64,000 nucleotides of DNA, taken from the NCBI GenBank assembly GCA_016124385.1, contig WGNU01000006.1:491399-555398 (forward strand), read 5' to 3'. Shown in pieces: positions 46,599 through 56,240 of this stretch; position 1 is the stretch's first letter, and each line of letters opens with the position of its first letter. The notes below the pieces were generated by a model that saw nothing but the letters and a program-made list of their open reading frames with translations, had not been told where the DNA came from and did not search any database. The position numbers were made by a program, and so were the translations under genes. The stretch comes from Alphaproteobacteria bacterium. GTDB taxonomy: Bacteria > Pseudomonadota > Alphaproteobacteria > Micropepsales > Micropepsaceae.

Positions 46599-47945
46599 CT
46601 ATTCTTTTTCCGCGTACGGGTTCTTCGAGGCCTTCAGCGTGATCCGGATCGGCACGCCTGCCAAGGCGAAGCTGTCGCGCAGGCCGTTCGTCAAGAACCG
46701 CAGATAGCTCTCGGGCAGGCTGTCGAGCTGATTGCCGAAGAGCGCAAAGGTCGGCGGGCGGGCCTTGGCCTGCGTCATATAACGCAGCTTGATGCGCCGG
46801 CCGCGCACGGCGGGCGGCGGGTTCTTCTCCAGCATCGCGGCGAGGAAGCGGTTGAGCGCGGCGGTCGGCACGCGCGTCGCCCAGGTTTCGTGCGCAGTCA
46901 GGATCGCGCGCATCAACCGGTCGAGGCCCGTGGGCGTCAGACCCGACACCGTGACGAGCGGGGCGCCGCGCAGCTGCGGCAAGGCCTCGGTCGCGAGGCG
47001 CTCCAGCGCCTTGCGGCGGGCCTGCGGGCTTTCGACGAGATCCCATTTCGTGATCGCGAAGACGACCGCGCGGCCCTCGCGCGCGATGAGGTCCGCGATC
47101 GCAAGGTCCTGCTGCTCGAAAGCGTTCGCCTCGTCCATCGTGAGGATGACGACCTCACCGAACCGCACGGCACGCAGCGCATCAGCGACCGCGAGTTTCT
47201 CCACCTTCTCGCTGACGCGCGCCTTTCGCCGGAGGCCGGCCGTATCGAAAATCCGGAACGCGCGGCCCTCCCAGTCGAGCGTGACGGCGATGGCATCGCG
47301 CGTCGTGCCGGCAACGCCGCTCGTGACGAGCCGTTCTTCGCCGAGGAGCGCGTTGATGAGCGTCGATTTGCCCGCGTTCGGCCGGCCGACAAAGGCGATC
47401 TGGATCGGGCGGGCGGCGTCCTCCTCGCCCTCCCCGGCCGCGCTCTCCTTTTCTTCCACGAGATCGTGCAGCGCGCGGTAGAGATCATCGAGGCCGATCC
47501 CGTGCTCGGCCGAGAGCTCGATCGGCTCGCCGAAACCGAGCGCGTGCGCCTCCGCCGCGCCCGCCATCGCGGCCGTGCCCTCGCATTTGTTCGCCGCGAC
47601 AATGACGCGCCCGCCGCCCCGGCGCAGGCGCTGCGCGATCTCGCGGTCATAGGGCGTCACGCCCGCGCGCGCATCGATGAGAAAAAGGCAGAGACCCGCG
47701 CTCGCGATCGCGCGGTCGGTCTGGGCCTGGATCTGCTCGGGCAGCTCCTCGCCCTTCGCGTCGTCGAGGCCGGCGGTATCGATCACGCGGAAGACGAGAT
47801 CGCCCAGCCGCGCCTCGCCCTCGCGGCGGTCGCGCGTGACGCCGGGCGCATCGTCGACGAGCGCGAGCCGCTTGCCGACGAGGCGGTTGAAGAGCGTCGA
47901 TTTGCCGACATTCGGCCGGCCGATGATCGCGACGCTGAGGGTCAT
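46599..47945 (-). CDS. der: Ribosome-associated GTPase Der (EngA)
   Basis: 448 residues with two G domains: GRPNVGKST with DTAGL and ANKCEG in the first, GRPNAGKST with DTAGLRRKA and TKWD in the second, then a KH-like C-terminal domain ([21 protein letters not shown]). It acts in 50S subunit assembly. bamB lies 6 bp upstream, a common neighbour. Confidence 0.97.
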   Translation of the reverse strand: MTLSVAIIGRPNVGKSTLFNRLVGKRLALVDDAPGVTRDRREGEARLGDLVFRVIDTAGLDDAKGEELPEQIQAQTDRAIASAGLCLFLIDARAGVTPYDREIAQRLRRGGGRVIVAANKCEGTAAMAGAAEAHALGFGEPIELSAEHGIGLDDLYRALHDLVEEKESAAGEGEEDAARPIQIAFVGRPNAGKSTLINALLGEERLVTSGVAGTTRDAIAVTLDWEGRAFRIFDTAGLRRKARVSEKVEKLAVADALRAVRFGEVVILTMDEANAFEQQDLAIADLIAREGRAVVFAITKWDLVESPQARRKALERLATEALPQLRGAPLVTVSGLTPTGLDRLMRAILTAHETWATRVPTAALNRFLAAMLEKNPPPAVRGRRIKLRYMTQAKARPPTFALFGNQLDSLPESYLRFLTNGLRDSFALAGVPIRITLKASKNPYAEKE

Positions 47946-47951
47946 GACACG

Positions 47952-49298
47952 CTAGCGCAGCGCGATCAGCTCGGCGGCGTCGGTCAGGACGTAGACCGTC
48001 TCGTTCGCGACAATCGGCGCGATATAGACGCCGTCGGGAATGCCGATGCGGCCGAGAATGTCGCCGGTATAGGGCGAGACCGAGATCATCTCGCCGTTCG
48101 AGCTCGCGAGCAGCAGGCGATCGGAGGCGAGAACGGGGCCGCTCCAATTGATCGGGCCTTCCTTGTCTTCCTCGTCCTCAAAGCGCGCGAGCTGCGTCGC
48201 GAAGCGGATGCGCCCGTCCTTGCGCGCGATGCAGAAGAGAATGGCTTCGCTCGAGACTACGTAGACGTAGTCGCCCGCCACCCAGGGCGTCTGGATGCCG
48301 CCAATGTCGCGCGTCCAGACGCGCTGGCCGGAGCGCACGTCGATCGCGACAAGGCTGCCGGCGTGCGAGACCGCGATCACGAGGCCGCGGTCGATGACGG
48401 GGCGGCCCGCGATATCGGACAGACCCGAGAGCGAGTTGAGGCGGCTCGCGCGCGAGAGGGAGTCCGTCCAGACCTGCCGCCCGTTCGGCACGCGCAGCCC
48501 GAAGAGCTCGCCCGAAGTATACGGCACGACCACGAGATCGCCCGCGATCGCCACGCTCGGCGAGGCGAGCACGCCCGCACTTTCCGCGATGCCGCGATGA
48601 TCCCACAGCAAGCGGCCGTCATCGGCCGCGAGCACAAGGAGCTGGTTTTCCTGCGTGATGATGAAGACGCGACCGCCATTGACCGCCGGCGCCGCGCGGA
48701 AGGGAACGGGCGCCTGATGCCGCCAGAGTTCGCTCCCCGTCTTGGCGTCGAGCGCGACGATGAAGCCGAAACCGGTCGAGACGAACAGCCGGCCGTCCTC
48801 ATCCGCAAGGCCGCCGCCGAAGCCGACTTCGGAGTCCTCGTCTTCCGGCGTCAGATCCAGTTCCCAACGCACCGCGCCCGTCTCGGCATCGAGGGCGCGC
48901 ACCTGCGCGGCCGCATCGAGCGTGAAGATCACGCCTTCGGCGACGATCGGCGAGGCAACGAGGCGCGCGTCGCTGGAGGAGCCTTCGCCAATCGAGCGCT
49001 CCCAGATCTCGTTGAGGGGGCCGGAGGCTTCGAGATGATGGAGCACGTTGTCCGGGTTGCCGCCGGGCTGGCTCCAGCTCGCGTTCCGCACGGGCTGGGG
49101 CAGCACGATCTGCTCGGCCTCGGTCGAGGTGTCAACGGCGAGGCGGTTGCTCTCGGAGAGGATCGCGATGCGGTCGCCCTGGATGCGGTCGCCCTTGGGC
49201 GCGGAAAAGAGGTCTCCCGTCGTGTCGCAGGCCGAAAGCACTCCGGCCAGGGTGAGCCCGAGCGAGAGACGCAGGGCCAGTTTTCGCGTGGGGGTCAT
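47952..49298 (-). CDS. bamB: Outer-membrane assembly lipoprotein BamB
   Basis: 448 residues. Lipoprotein signal with lipobox LSAC (Cys24). The rest is a beta-propeller of PQQ-like repeats, recognisable by recurring LDAETGAVRWE, LDAKTGSELWR and IDVRSGQRVWT. It supports barrel insertion by the BAM complex. Between a YfgM-like gene and der, as in E. coli (yfgM-bamB-der). Confidence 0.95.
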   Translation of the reverse strand: MTPTRKLALRLSLGLTLAGVLSACDTTGDLFSAPKGDRIQGDRIAILSESNRLAVDTSTEAEQIVLPQPVRNASWSQPGGNPDNVLHHLEASGPLNEIWERSIGEGSSSDARLVASPIVAEGVIFTLDAAAQVRALDAETGAVRWELDLTPEDEDSEVGFGGGLADEDGRLFVSTGFGFIVALDAKTGSELWRHQAPVPFRAAPAVNGGRVFIITQENQLLVLAADDGRLLWDHRGIAESAGVLASPSVAIAGDLVVVPYTSGELFGLRVPNGRQVWTDSLSRASRLNSLSGLSDIAGRPVIDRGLVIAVSHAGSLVAIDVRSGQRVWTRDIGGIQTPWVAGDYVYVVSSEAILFCIARKDGRIRFATQLARFEDEEDKEGPINWSGPVLASDRLLLASSNGEMISVSPYTGDILGRIGIPDGVYIAPIVANETVYVLTDAAELIALR

Positions 49299-49317
49299 GC
49301 GGGCCTCTTGAATGCCG

Positions 49318-50046
49318 TCAGGGCGCGGGGTCGCTGGGCGGAGGGGTCGGCGTCTCGGTGATCTCCGGCGCGGCGGGCGCCGGTTCCGGATCGGGTTCGC
49401 CCGCCGGCGCGGCCGGGAGCGGCGCGAGGCGCGTCAGCATCTGTTCGGCCCGCTCGCGCACGCCGCCGGGCGCCTGCAGATCGCCGGCGAGCGCGCTGTA
49501 GCGCTCGCGCGCCGCCGCCTCGTCCTTCGCGCGGAAGGCGGCGTAGGCGGCCAGTTCCTGCGCCAGGAAGCGCCAGGCGCTTTCGGGCTCGAGCAGCGGG
49601 GCCAGGCGCGCCTCCAGCGCTTCGCGCGAGACGATGTCGGCGGCGAGCAGCGCCGCGCGGTAGCGCGCGGCATCGCCGAGCATCGGATCGGGATCGGAGG
49701 CGACAACCTCGTCGTAGAGCGCGATCGCGGCCTCGCGGTTTTCGGACGCCTTCAGCGCGGCCAGGCGCAACTTGGCGAGCGCGGCAATCCCTGCGGGCGA
49801 ATCGGCGATCACGCTCTCGAGCGCCCCCGGCACCACGGCGCCCGCCTCTGGCGCGACGGCATCCGAAAGCGCCCGGGTCGCGGCCGCGCGCTCGCCCTCG
49901 TCATAGGTGCGCCAGCCGAGATAGGCGATGATCCCCACCACCAGCACGGCCGCCGCGACGGTCAGCGGGGTGCCGTAACGCTGCCAGATCTTCCCGATCT
50001 GCTGACGGCGGATGTCTTCTTCAATTTCGCGGAAGATATCGGTCAC
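49318..50046 (-). CDS. YfgM-like tetratricopeptide membrane protein
   Basis: 242 residues: an N-terminal cytoplasmic piece (TDIFREIEEDIRRQQ), one membrane helix (PLTVAAAVLVVGIIAYLGW), then an Ala-rich TPR-type helical region and a Pro/Glu/Ala-rich end (PTPPPSDPAP). The layout fits YfgM, a SecYEG-associated periplasmic protein. GTG start. It is upstream of bamB by 19 bp. Confidence 0.88.
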   Translation of the reverse strand: MTDIFREIEEDIRRQQIGKIWQRYGTPLTVAAAVLVVGIIAYLGWRTYDEGERAAATRALSDAVAPEAGAVVPGALESVIADSPAGIAALAKLRLAALKASENREAAIALYDEVVASDPDPMLGDAARYRAALLAADIVSREALEARLAPLLEPESAWRFLAQELAAYAAFRAKDEAAARERYSALAGDLQAPGGVRERAEQMLTRLAPLPAAPAGEPDPEPAPAAPEITETPTPPPSDPAP

Positions 50047-50159
50047 GGGCGGGGTCTTACTGGCGCGGGCGCGGCCGGCGCATCGGAGCCAAGGTCAGGC
50101 GAAGGGGCGGCACGCTAGCGCCCTTGCGCGCAATGGGCAAATGACAAGCGATCAAGGGC

Positions 50160-50987
50160 CTACTCCGCCGCCTTCTTCATCGCATAGGTGTGGGCCTCGG
50201 TCGGGAAGCGCCGGCCCTTCACGTCATCCACATAGGCGCGCACGGCCTCAGAGATCTGCGGACCCAGATTGGCGAAGGCCTTGACGAATTTCGGCGGCGC
50301 GGGATTGAGGCCCAGCATGTCTTCCATCACGAGGATCTGCCCATCGCAGCGCGGCGAGGCGCCGATGCCGATGGTCGGGATCGCGATCTCGGCGGTGATC
50401 TCGGCAGCGAGCGGCTCGGCCATGCCCTCGAGCACGACGGCGAAGGCACCCGCGTCCGCGACGGCCTTGGCATCGGCCTTCAGCGCCGGCCATTCCTCGC
50501 GCGTGCGGCCCTGCGTGCGGAAGCCGCCCATCACCTGCACCGATTGCGGCGTCAAACCGATATGGCTCATCACCGGAATGCCGCGCTCGCCCAGATAGCG
50601 GATCGTCTCGGCCATGCGCGTGCCGCCCTCGAGCTTGACCGCCGTGCAGCCCGTTTCCTGCATCACGCGCGCGGCGTTGCGGAAGGCGATCGCGGGGCTT
50701 TCCTCATAGGAGCCGAACGGCATGTCGACCACGACCACCGCCTCGCGCGAGCCGCGCATGACCGCCTTGCCGTGCAGGATCATCAGATCGAGCGAGACGC
50801 CGAGCGTGTTCTCCATGCCGTGCATGACCATGCCCAGCGAATCCCCCACCAGCATCAGGTCGAGCAGCGGGTCCAACAACCGGGCCGTGTGCGCGTGATA
50901 ACAGGTGAGACACGCAATCGGCTCCCCGCCCTTGCGGGCGCGGATCTGGGGGATCGTCTTGCGGGTTGCCGCTACGCTGATCGACAT
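50160..50987 (-). CDS. panB: 3-methyl-2-oxobutanoate hydroxymethyltransferase
   Basis: 275 residues. The metal and substrate motifs are [28 protein letters not shown] and the C-terminal [17 protein letters not shown]. It makes ketopantoate for pantothenate and CoA. AAGGAG is seven bases before the ATG at 50987; the longer frame to 51047 is not needed. Confidence 0.97.
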   Translation of the reverse strand: MSISVAATRKTIPQIRARKGGEPIACLTCYHAHTARLLDPLLDLMLVGDSLGMVMHGMENTLGVSLDLMILHGKAVMRGSREAVVVVDMPFGSYEESPAIAFRNAARVMQETGCTAVKLEGGTRMAETIRYLGERGIPVMSHIGLTPQSVQVMGGFRTQGRTREEWPALKADAKAVADAGAFAVVLEGMAEPLAAEITAEIAIPTIGIGASPRCDGQILVMEDMLGLNPAPPKFVKAFANLGPQISEAVRAYVDDVKGRRFPTEAHTYAMKKAAE

Positions 50988-51211
50988 CGACTTCTCCTTT
51001 GGGCCCGGCCGGGCGCGCGGCCGTTCCGCGCACGGGTAGCAGAGCAACAGTGCCGCAAAAAGAGGCTCATAAACCTGTCACACTCTTGTTTGGCCCCGCC
51101 GCGATACCTAGGGTAATTGGTCAAGACGGGACGCGAGTCCATGTCTCTTACGGTTTCACCCCGACTCGGGCACGATAGCCCGGCGACGTGGTTAACAAGG
51201 CGGCTTTCACC

Positions 51212-51805
51212 ATGCGGCGGCTTGGGCGTCTCACGCGGACGGTACTGATCGGCGGGCTTGTCAGCCTCGCCGCGCCGGCGTTCGCCGCGAGCGAGCAAGA
51301 ACAGTGGTTCTCCGGCCAGCCGGAAGCCGACACTTTTGTGCTGCCGCACACCGTCACCTCCGCCAGCATCTGGACGGTCGGATCGAACATCGACACCGGC
51401 GACATGGGAACGTTCTGGGTTGGCTCGACGATCAGCCTCGCGGACCCGCAGAGCGGCTTCGGCGGGCAGCGGCCGGGCGATCTGGACGGCAGCGACCGGT
51501 TCGCCGGCGCGCTAATGACGAACGCGATCGTCGCGACCGATGTGTGGGGCATCGTTCCCTATGCCGGCGTCGGCATGGGCACGACGCGGCAAGCCGCGCC
51601 CCTGTCGCTCTCGACGGGAGATCGGGCGGATTCCTTCTCCTATCAAGGGGTTGCGGGACTTTCCTACAGTCTTACGTCCTATCTCTCGACGGGCGTCGAG
51701 TACCGCTATTTCTCGACCGAGGACAAGTCGGTCGCGCCGGGCCTGCAGGACGTGCAGCCCACGCAGTCTCACAATGTGATGCTGAAAATCGAACTCGGCT
51801 TCTAA
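51212..51805 (+). CDS. Putative outer-membrane beta-barrel protein, unknown
   Basis: 197 residues with a signal peptide (RTVLIGGLVSLAAPAFA). The mature part alternates polar and aromatic residues and ends in IELGF, the C-terminal phenylalanine typical of barrel proteins recognised by the BAM complex. GVGMGTTRQAAPLS and GVEYRYFS resemble strands of small OmpA/OmpW-like barrels. I cannot assign a family. It stands alone between panB (divergent) and a cupin gene (convergent). A GTG at 51188 is an alternative start. Confidence 0.7.
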   Translation: MRRLGRLTRTVLIGGLVSLAAPAFAASEQEQWFSGQPEADTFVLPHTVTSASIWTVGSNIDTGDMGTFWVGSTISLADPQSGFGGQRPGDLDGSDRFAGALMTNAIVATDVWGIVPYAGVGMGTTRQAAPLSLSTGDRADSFSYQGVAGLSYSLTSYLSTGVEYRYFSTEDKSVAPGLQDVQPTQSHNVMLKIELGF

Positions 51806-51845
51806 GCGGGCCGACTACCTGAACAATTGAGAGTCCACGTGCGCC

Positions 51846-52538
51846 TCACGCGGCGGGCGGGCGCTTCGCGTGGCGCAGGTGGCCGGTCTTCACGTAGAGC
51901 TCCGCGCCCTCTTCGCCGGCCGTCAGGGGCGCGGTCTCGCCATGCGGCAGGCGCAGCCAGTCATGCCGGCCGAAGCGCTCGCCGCTTTCCTCGACCGTGC
52001 CGTTCAGCACGAAGATCTCCGCGCCACCGTCGCGCTCGATCGCGGCCGTGGTGCCGGGCTGCCAGAACTCGCGGCGGACGGTCTCGACCGCATCGCGGTA
52101 GAGGGGCGTCACCGCCACCCCCGGGCGCAGCGGATCGGGGATCGCCTCCATCCGGTCCATCGCGAGGCGGATATGGGCGCGGTCGGTGGGATCGAACTGC
52201 CAGAGCTTGACGAAGATCACGCAGCCCGGGCCCGAGCGCGGCGTGTGCGAGGAGCCCGGCGGGTTGCGGATATAGGAGCCGGCCGGGAAATCGCCGTGCT
52301 CGTCCTGAAAGACGCCTTCCAGCACGATGAATTGCTCGCCGCCACCATGCACGTGCGGGGCGAAGGCGCTGCCGGGATCGTAGCGCACGATGGAGGTGGC
52401 GCGCGCGACCTCATCGCCCAGGCGATCGAGCATGCGGCGCGCGACGCCCTTAATCGGGGATTGGCGCCAGGGGATTTCGTTGCTGTGGAGCGCGGCGCGG
52501 CGCGCGAAATCGGCGTTCACATCCATGGGTTGGATCAT
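51846..52538 (-). CDS. Cupin domain protein (ChrR-like)
   Basis: 230 residues with two cupin-like halves. The first has a complete metal site (HVHGGGEQFIVLEGVFQDEHG, then PAGSYIRNPPGSSHTP); the second (GAEIFVLNGTVEESGE, DWLRLPHGE) lacks the first histidines. It resembles the C-terminal half of ChrR anti-sigma factors but lacks the N-terminal zinc domain and has no sigma factor gene beside it. Function unknown. Confidence 0.82.
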   Translation of the reverse strand: MIQPMDVNADFARRAALHSNEIPWRQSPIKGVARRMLDRLGDEVARATSIVRYDPGSAFAPHVHGGGEQFIVLEGVFQDEHGDFPAGSYIRNPPGSSHTPRSGPGCVIFVKLWQFDPTDRAHIRLAMDRMEAIPDPLRPGVAVTPLYRDAVETVRREFWQPGTTAAIERDGGAEIFVLNGTVEESGERFGRHDWLRLPHGETAPLTAGEEGAELYVKTGHLRHAKRPPAA

Positions 52539-52591
52539 GCAGGCGGCGGGCGCCTAAGCATCTCACGATCGCGCGAGGCGGGCCAGCCCGA

Positions 52592-53404
52592 TCAGAGCTT
52601 TTCCCCCGCATAGGGCGTGAAGCGGGGCGCGCGGCGCTCGAGGAACGACAGCGCGCCCTCGGCCGCGTCGGGGTGCTTCAGCGCCACCGCCATCTGGCGC
52701 GCGGCGTCGAGCGCCGCCTCCTCGAACGGGCGCTCGAGGTCGCGGTAGACTTGCGCCTTCATCGCGGCCAGCATGCGCGGCGCGACGGTTGCCGCCATGT
52801 CGGCGACATAGGCCTCGACCAAGCCAAGAAGCTCCGCCTGCGGCGCGACGCGGTCCGCAAGGCCCAGGCGATAGGCCTCCGCCCCGTCGATCTTGCGCGA
52901 ACTCCAGAGCACATCGAGCGCGCGGGAGAGCCCGATCACGCGCGGCACCAGCCAGCTCGTGCCGTGCTCGGCGATGAGGGCGCGGCGCGAGAAAACGGTC
53001 GTGATGTTCGCCTCCTCCGCCATGAAGCGAAGGTCGCACATCATCGCGAGCACGAAGCCGCCGCCGGCGGTCACGCCATTGATGGCGCCGATCACCGGTT
53101 TCATGATCTTGGGCAAGAACCCGAAGAGCGGCGGGCCCGGGCGGTCGGCCGGCGCGCCCTTCTGCGACGGTGGGCCGGAGCGCGCGGATTCCTGCAGCAG
53201 CTCCATGTCGATGCCCGCGCAAAAGCCGCGCCCGGTGCCCGTGATGCAGATGGCGATCACCTCCGGGTCGCGCTCGGCCTGACGGGCATAACGCTCGATC
53301 GCGGCGATCATGCCGAGCGTGATGGCGTTCAGCGCTTCGGGCCGCTCCAGGCGGATGAGCGCGAGCTTTCCCTTCTTCGTGTAGCTGACCGGTGCCTCGC
53401 TCAT
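52592..53404 (-). CDS. Crotonase superfamily protein
   Basis: 270 residues. CoA-binding and oxyanion-hole segments are clear (CAGIDMELL, GAINGVTAGGGFVLAMMCD). At the two positions that carry catalytic Glu in enoyl-CoA hydratase, this protein has Val (GGFVLA) and a non-acidic residue (FSRRAL), with AEHGTSW a few residues later. It may be an isomerase, a hydrolase or another crotonase. ATG 53404 follows GGAGGAAGG. Confidence 0.88.
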   Translation of the reverse strand: MSEAPVSYTKKGKLALIRLERPEALNAITLGMIAAIERYARQAERDPEVIAICITGTGRGFCAGIDMELLQESARSGPPSQKGAPADRPGPPLFGFLPKIMKPVIGAINGVTAGGGFVLAMMCDLRFMAEEANITTVFSRRALIAEHGTSWLVPRVIGLSRALDVLWSSRKIDGAEAYRLGLADRVAPQAELLGLVEAYVADMAATVAPRMLAAMKAQVYRDLERPFEEAALDAARQMAVALKHPDAAEGALSFLERRAPRFTPYAGEKL

Positions 53405-53499
53405 GGCGTTTCCTTCCTCCTTATGCCGCCCCTTTCGCAGAAGGGGCTTTGGCCCTAAAGCTACGTCCCCCATTCTCCGGCGCCAAGGGAGCGTTCGCC

Positions 53500-53841
53500 A
53501 TGACGGCCAAGATCGACAAGCGCGCGGCGATCGCCGCCTATAAGGAAAAGAAGACGCGCGCGGGGATCTATGCGGTGCGGTGCGCGGCGAGCGGCGAAGT
53601 GTGGGTTGGTGCCTCGCCGACGCTCGATGCGGTGGAGAACCGGATGTGGTTCGAGCTAAAGATGGGCGAGCGGAGCAACCCCAGCCTGCTGGCGGCTTAT
53701 CAGGCGCATGGGCGCGAGGGGCTGGCCTATGAGGAACTCGAAGTCCTCAAGCCCGAGGAGGACGCGTATCTCCGCCGCGCGCAGCTCAAGGACCGCGCGG
53801 CGCATTGGTGCGCGGCGCTCTCCGCGAAGGCCCTGCTCTAG
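53500..53841 (+). CDS. Small GIY-YIG nuclease-like protein
   Basis: 113 residues. AGIYAVRCAASGEVWVG carries a GIY and a WVG in place of YIG, followed by an Asn-Arg (ENRMWF) where the catalytic Arg would be. Short proteins of this type are common and uncharacterised in Alphaproteobacteria. AAGGGAG is eight bases before the ATG. No inverted repeats flank it, unlike the gene at 7352. Catalytic activity is uncertain. Confidence 0.75.
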   Translation: MTAKIDKRAAIAAYKEKKTRAGIYAVRCAASGEVWVGASPTLDAVENRMWFELKMGERSNPSLLAAYQAHGREGLAYEELEVLKPEEDAYLRRAQLKDRAAHWCAALSAKALL

Positions 53842-53844
53842 GCG

Positions 53845-54246
53845 TCAGCCGCGAAACGCCTCGACCGCGACGGCCGTGTTCATGAAGTCGCGGAAGCGCG
53901 ACCAGCGGCCGTCCTTCAGCGTGATCACGTGCACGAAATCGGATTCGATCGTGCGCCCGGTCGCCTTCGCCGTCAGCCGCAAATGCCCGGTGACGATCAC
54001 CTTGTCGCGCTCGGCGATGAATTCCTGCGGCTCGAAGACGTGCACGTCGACGGAGGCGAGCACCGTTTCGAAGAAGCGGCGCGCCTCCTCCTTGCCGTCA
54101 TAGAAGCCGGCATAGGGAATGACGGAGGGGCCGTAGAACTCGATCCGGATGCTCTCGTCGAGATGGCGCAGGATCGCGGGGATGTCGCCCGCGCCGAACG
54201 CGGTGAAGAGGGCCTTCGTCGTTTCGATATTGATGCCCGTGCTCAT
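53845..54246 (-). CDS. NTF2-like / SnoaL-type protein
   Basis: 133 residues with the alpha+beta cone fold pattern: an N-terminal helix ([20 protein letters not shown]), [19 protein letters not shown], and strands ending [18 protein letters not shown]. Such proteins bind small hydrophobic ligands or act as isomerases. The start overlaps the P450 stop as ATGA, so it likely works on or with the P450 substrate. Confidence 0.87.
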   Translation of the reverse strand: MSTGINIETTKALFTAFGAGDIPAILRHLDESIRIEFYGPSVIPYAGFYDGKEEARRFFETVLASVDVHVFEPQEFIAERDKVIVTGHLRLTAKATGRTIESDFVHVITLKDGRWSRFRDFMNTAVAVEAFRG

Positions 54247-55526
54247 GCCGCGCGCTCCTTGCCGGGGCGGCGCAGCACCAAGGGGAGATGATCGAAGCCG
54301 TGATTGAGAAGGCTCGCGGTCTGGCTGACCGGGGCCGCGGTGCCCGGCGCGATGCCCTCAAAGTTCGTCAGCACCTCCTCGATCACCGCGCGCGCCTCCA
54401 GCCGCGCCAGGGGCGCGCCGAGGCAGCGATGGATGCCGAGCCCGAACGACAATTGCTTGTTGAGGTTCGGGCGGTCGAGATCGAAATTGCGCGGATTGGG
54501 AAAGACATCCGGGTCGTGATTGGCGGCGCCGAAGAAGATCGCCACCCAATCGCCCGCCTTGATCGCGCGGCCAGCGATCGTCATGTCCTCGCTCGCCACG
54601 CGGAAGAGCCGCTGCGGCGGGCCCATGAGGCGGAGCGTTTCGTCCATGAAGGGCTCGATCAGCGCGCGATCGGCCGCAAGGCGCTGGCGCACGTCCGGCA
54701 GGATCGAGAGCGCGCGAAGCGCGTTGCCGATGAGATAGGTCGTCGTCTCGGCGCCCGCGACCACCAGCGTCACGCAGAAGCGGATCACCTCATCGAGGCT
54801 GAGGCGCTGACCCTCGATCTCGGCGGTAAGGAGCGCGGTCATCAGAGTGTCGGGCAAGGGCTTGCCCTCGGTCCGCGCCTTGTCGAGCGCCGTCACCGTC
54901 TCGACGAAATAGCCGAAGACCTCCGCGTTGCTGGCGGTGCGCTCGGCGGGCGACAAATCGGCGGAGAGCATGAAGGCGTTCGCCCAGCGCTTGAAGCGCA
55001 CGAAATCGCCCTGCGGCAGACCCAGAAGATGGATCATCACGCGCGCGGGGATGACGCCGGCGATTCTCTCGATGCCGTCGATCTCGCCATCGGGAAGGCC
55101 CGCGAAGGTTTCGGCGACGATTTGGCGCGTCCAGGGCTCCAGCTGCGCGACGCGCGCAGGCGAGAACGCCATCGCGATCAGCTTGCGCAGCGCGTCGTGC
55201 TCGGGATTGTCGTGATTGACGAGCATGAGCGTCGGCGCGCTCGATTGTTCCTGCAGCGGATCGCGCGAGGAGAGCCCGCGGTGATCGCGCGCGGCGGCCG
55301 CGACATCGTTATAGCTCAGCAGCACCCACGCCTCGACCGGCGCGTCCTCGCCCGGCACCGTGCCCGGGGGATAGTCGCGATAGCCGAAGAGCGGGCCCAG
55401 CGGGCGCAGGCGGTCATAGACCGGATAGGGATCGGCGATCGTCTCGGGCGTCGGCAGCGCGGCAAGGAGCGCCGCCGCCTCCTTGCCCCTGGGGTCGATC
55501 GCGCCCGCGTTCGTGTGCTCCGCCAT
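54243..55526 (-). CDS. Cytochrome P450
   Basis: 427 residues, soluble bacterial class. Heme-binding loop [15 protein letters not shown] with the proximal Cys, I-helix [10 protein letters not shown]-helix ETLR and PERF-like region are present. Redox partners are not encoded nearby. GGGAGGAC precedes the ATG. Its promoter region is shared with a divergent MarR-type gene and contains a palindrome, so it is probably controlled by that regulator. Substrate unknown; a steroid or terpenoid-like molecule is only a guess from the NTF2-like partner. Confidence 0.95.
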   Translation of the reverse strand: MAEHTNAGAIDPRGKEAAALLAALPTPETIADPYPVYDRLRPLGPLFGYRDYPPGTVPGEDAPVEAWVLLSYNDVAAAARDHRGLSSRDPLQEQSSAPTLMLVNHDNPEHDALRKLIAMAFSPARVAQLEPWTRQIVAETFAGLPDGEIDGIERIAGVIPARVMIHLLGLPQGDFVRFKRWANAFMLSADLSPAERTASNAEVFGYFVETVTALDKARTEGKPLPDTLMTALLTAEIEGQRLSLDEVIRFCVTLVVAGAETTTYLIGNALRALSILPDVRQRLAADRALIEPFMDETLRLMGPPQRLFRVASEDMTIAGRAIKAGDWVAIFFGAANHDPDVFPNPRNFDLDRPNLNKQLSFGLGIHRCLGAPLARLEARAVIEEVLTNFEGIAPGTAAPVSQTASLLNHGFDHLPLVLRRPGKERAA

Positions 55527-55562
55527 CCCTTCTGTCCTCCCGCGTTCCGATTCTTCTTTTCG

Positions 55563-55589
55563 TGAACTGTTTCTTTTGTAAATTGTTCA
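55563..55589. promoter_or_regulatory. Candidate MarR operator between P450 and MarR genes
   Basis: A 27-base imperfect palindrome, TGAAC-NN-TTT-N7-AAA-NN-GTTCA, in a locally AT-rich spot of the 130-bp divergent gap. Eight of the thirteen symmetric pairs are complementary. Size and symmetry suit a winged-helix dimer. Confidence 0.55.
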
Positions 55590-55656
55590 GGCCTGGACGG
55601 CAAGTCCGGAATCGGGCGCTATCGGAGGCCAAGGGACGGGGGTCTGGCGCGGCGTC

Positions 55657-56166
55657 ATGGCGGGCAAGACAATGGTCAAACGCGGCACGACAGGCGGCGC
55701 GGCGCCGGCCGATGCGGCCTATCAGTTCCTCGAGCTCTATTACCCGATCCACTACAAGGCCGGGATCAAGGTGGAGGACGCGATGCGCGGCGGGGCGCTG
55801 GGGCGCCACCAGGTCGCGATCCTCTGGCTCATCCATTCCGAGGGCGAGGGCGGCAAACAGATGCGCCGCAAGGACATCGAGCGCGCGCTCGCCGCGTGGT
55901 TCGAAATCTCGGGCGCGGCGATCACCAAGGCGCTGCGCGGCATGACGCAGCCGCCCAAGGATCTCGTCACGCTCACGGAGGATCCCGCATCGGGCCGGGA
56001 GAAGCTCGTCACCCTCACGAAGAACGGCGAGCGGCAGATGGCCAAGATGATCGGCCAGGGCACCGCCTATGTGCAGCGGATCATCGATCCGATGACGGCG
56101 GAGGAAATCGCGCGCGGGCTCCATTTCTTCCGGCGGATCGAGGCGATCGTCGCCAAGCTCCGCTAG
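55657..56166 (+). CDS. MarR-type winged-helix regulator
   Basis: 169 residues. A dimerisation helix (AYQFLELYYPIHYKAG), a DNA-binding region (GRHQVAILWLIHSEG to SGAAITKALRGM) and the wing REKLVTLTKNGE are recognisable. MarR proteins are usually repressors released by aromatic or lipophilic ligands. It is divergent from the P450 gene, 131 bp away, and 74 bp upstream of the metallo-hydrolase. Confidence 0.85.
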   Translation: MAGKTMVKRGTTGGAAPADAAYQFLELYYPIHYKAGIKVEDAMRGGALGRHQVAILWLIHSEGEGGKQMRRKDIERALAAWFEISGAAITKALRGMTQPPKDLVTLTEDPASGREKLVTLTKNGERQMAKMIGQGTAYVQRIIDPMTAEEIARGLHFFRRIEAIVAKLR

Positions 56167-56240
56167 GCGCACCCTCCCCCATTTGCCCGCGGACGGGCGC
56201 GGCGCGATACTTCCCCCAACAAACACGGGAGGGACAGACC

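Noticed and set aside
46407..49361. Open frame of 984 codons on the plus strand
   Set aside because: Antisense to the crotonase, der and bamB genes; composition is that of reversed codons of those genes.
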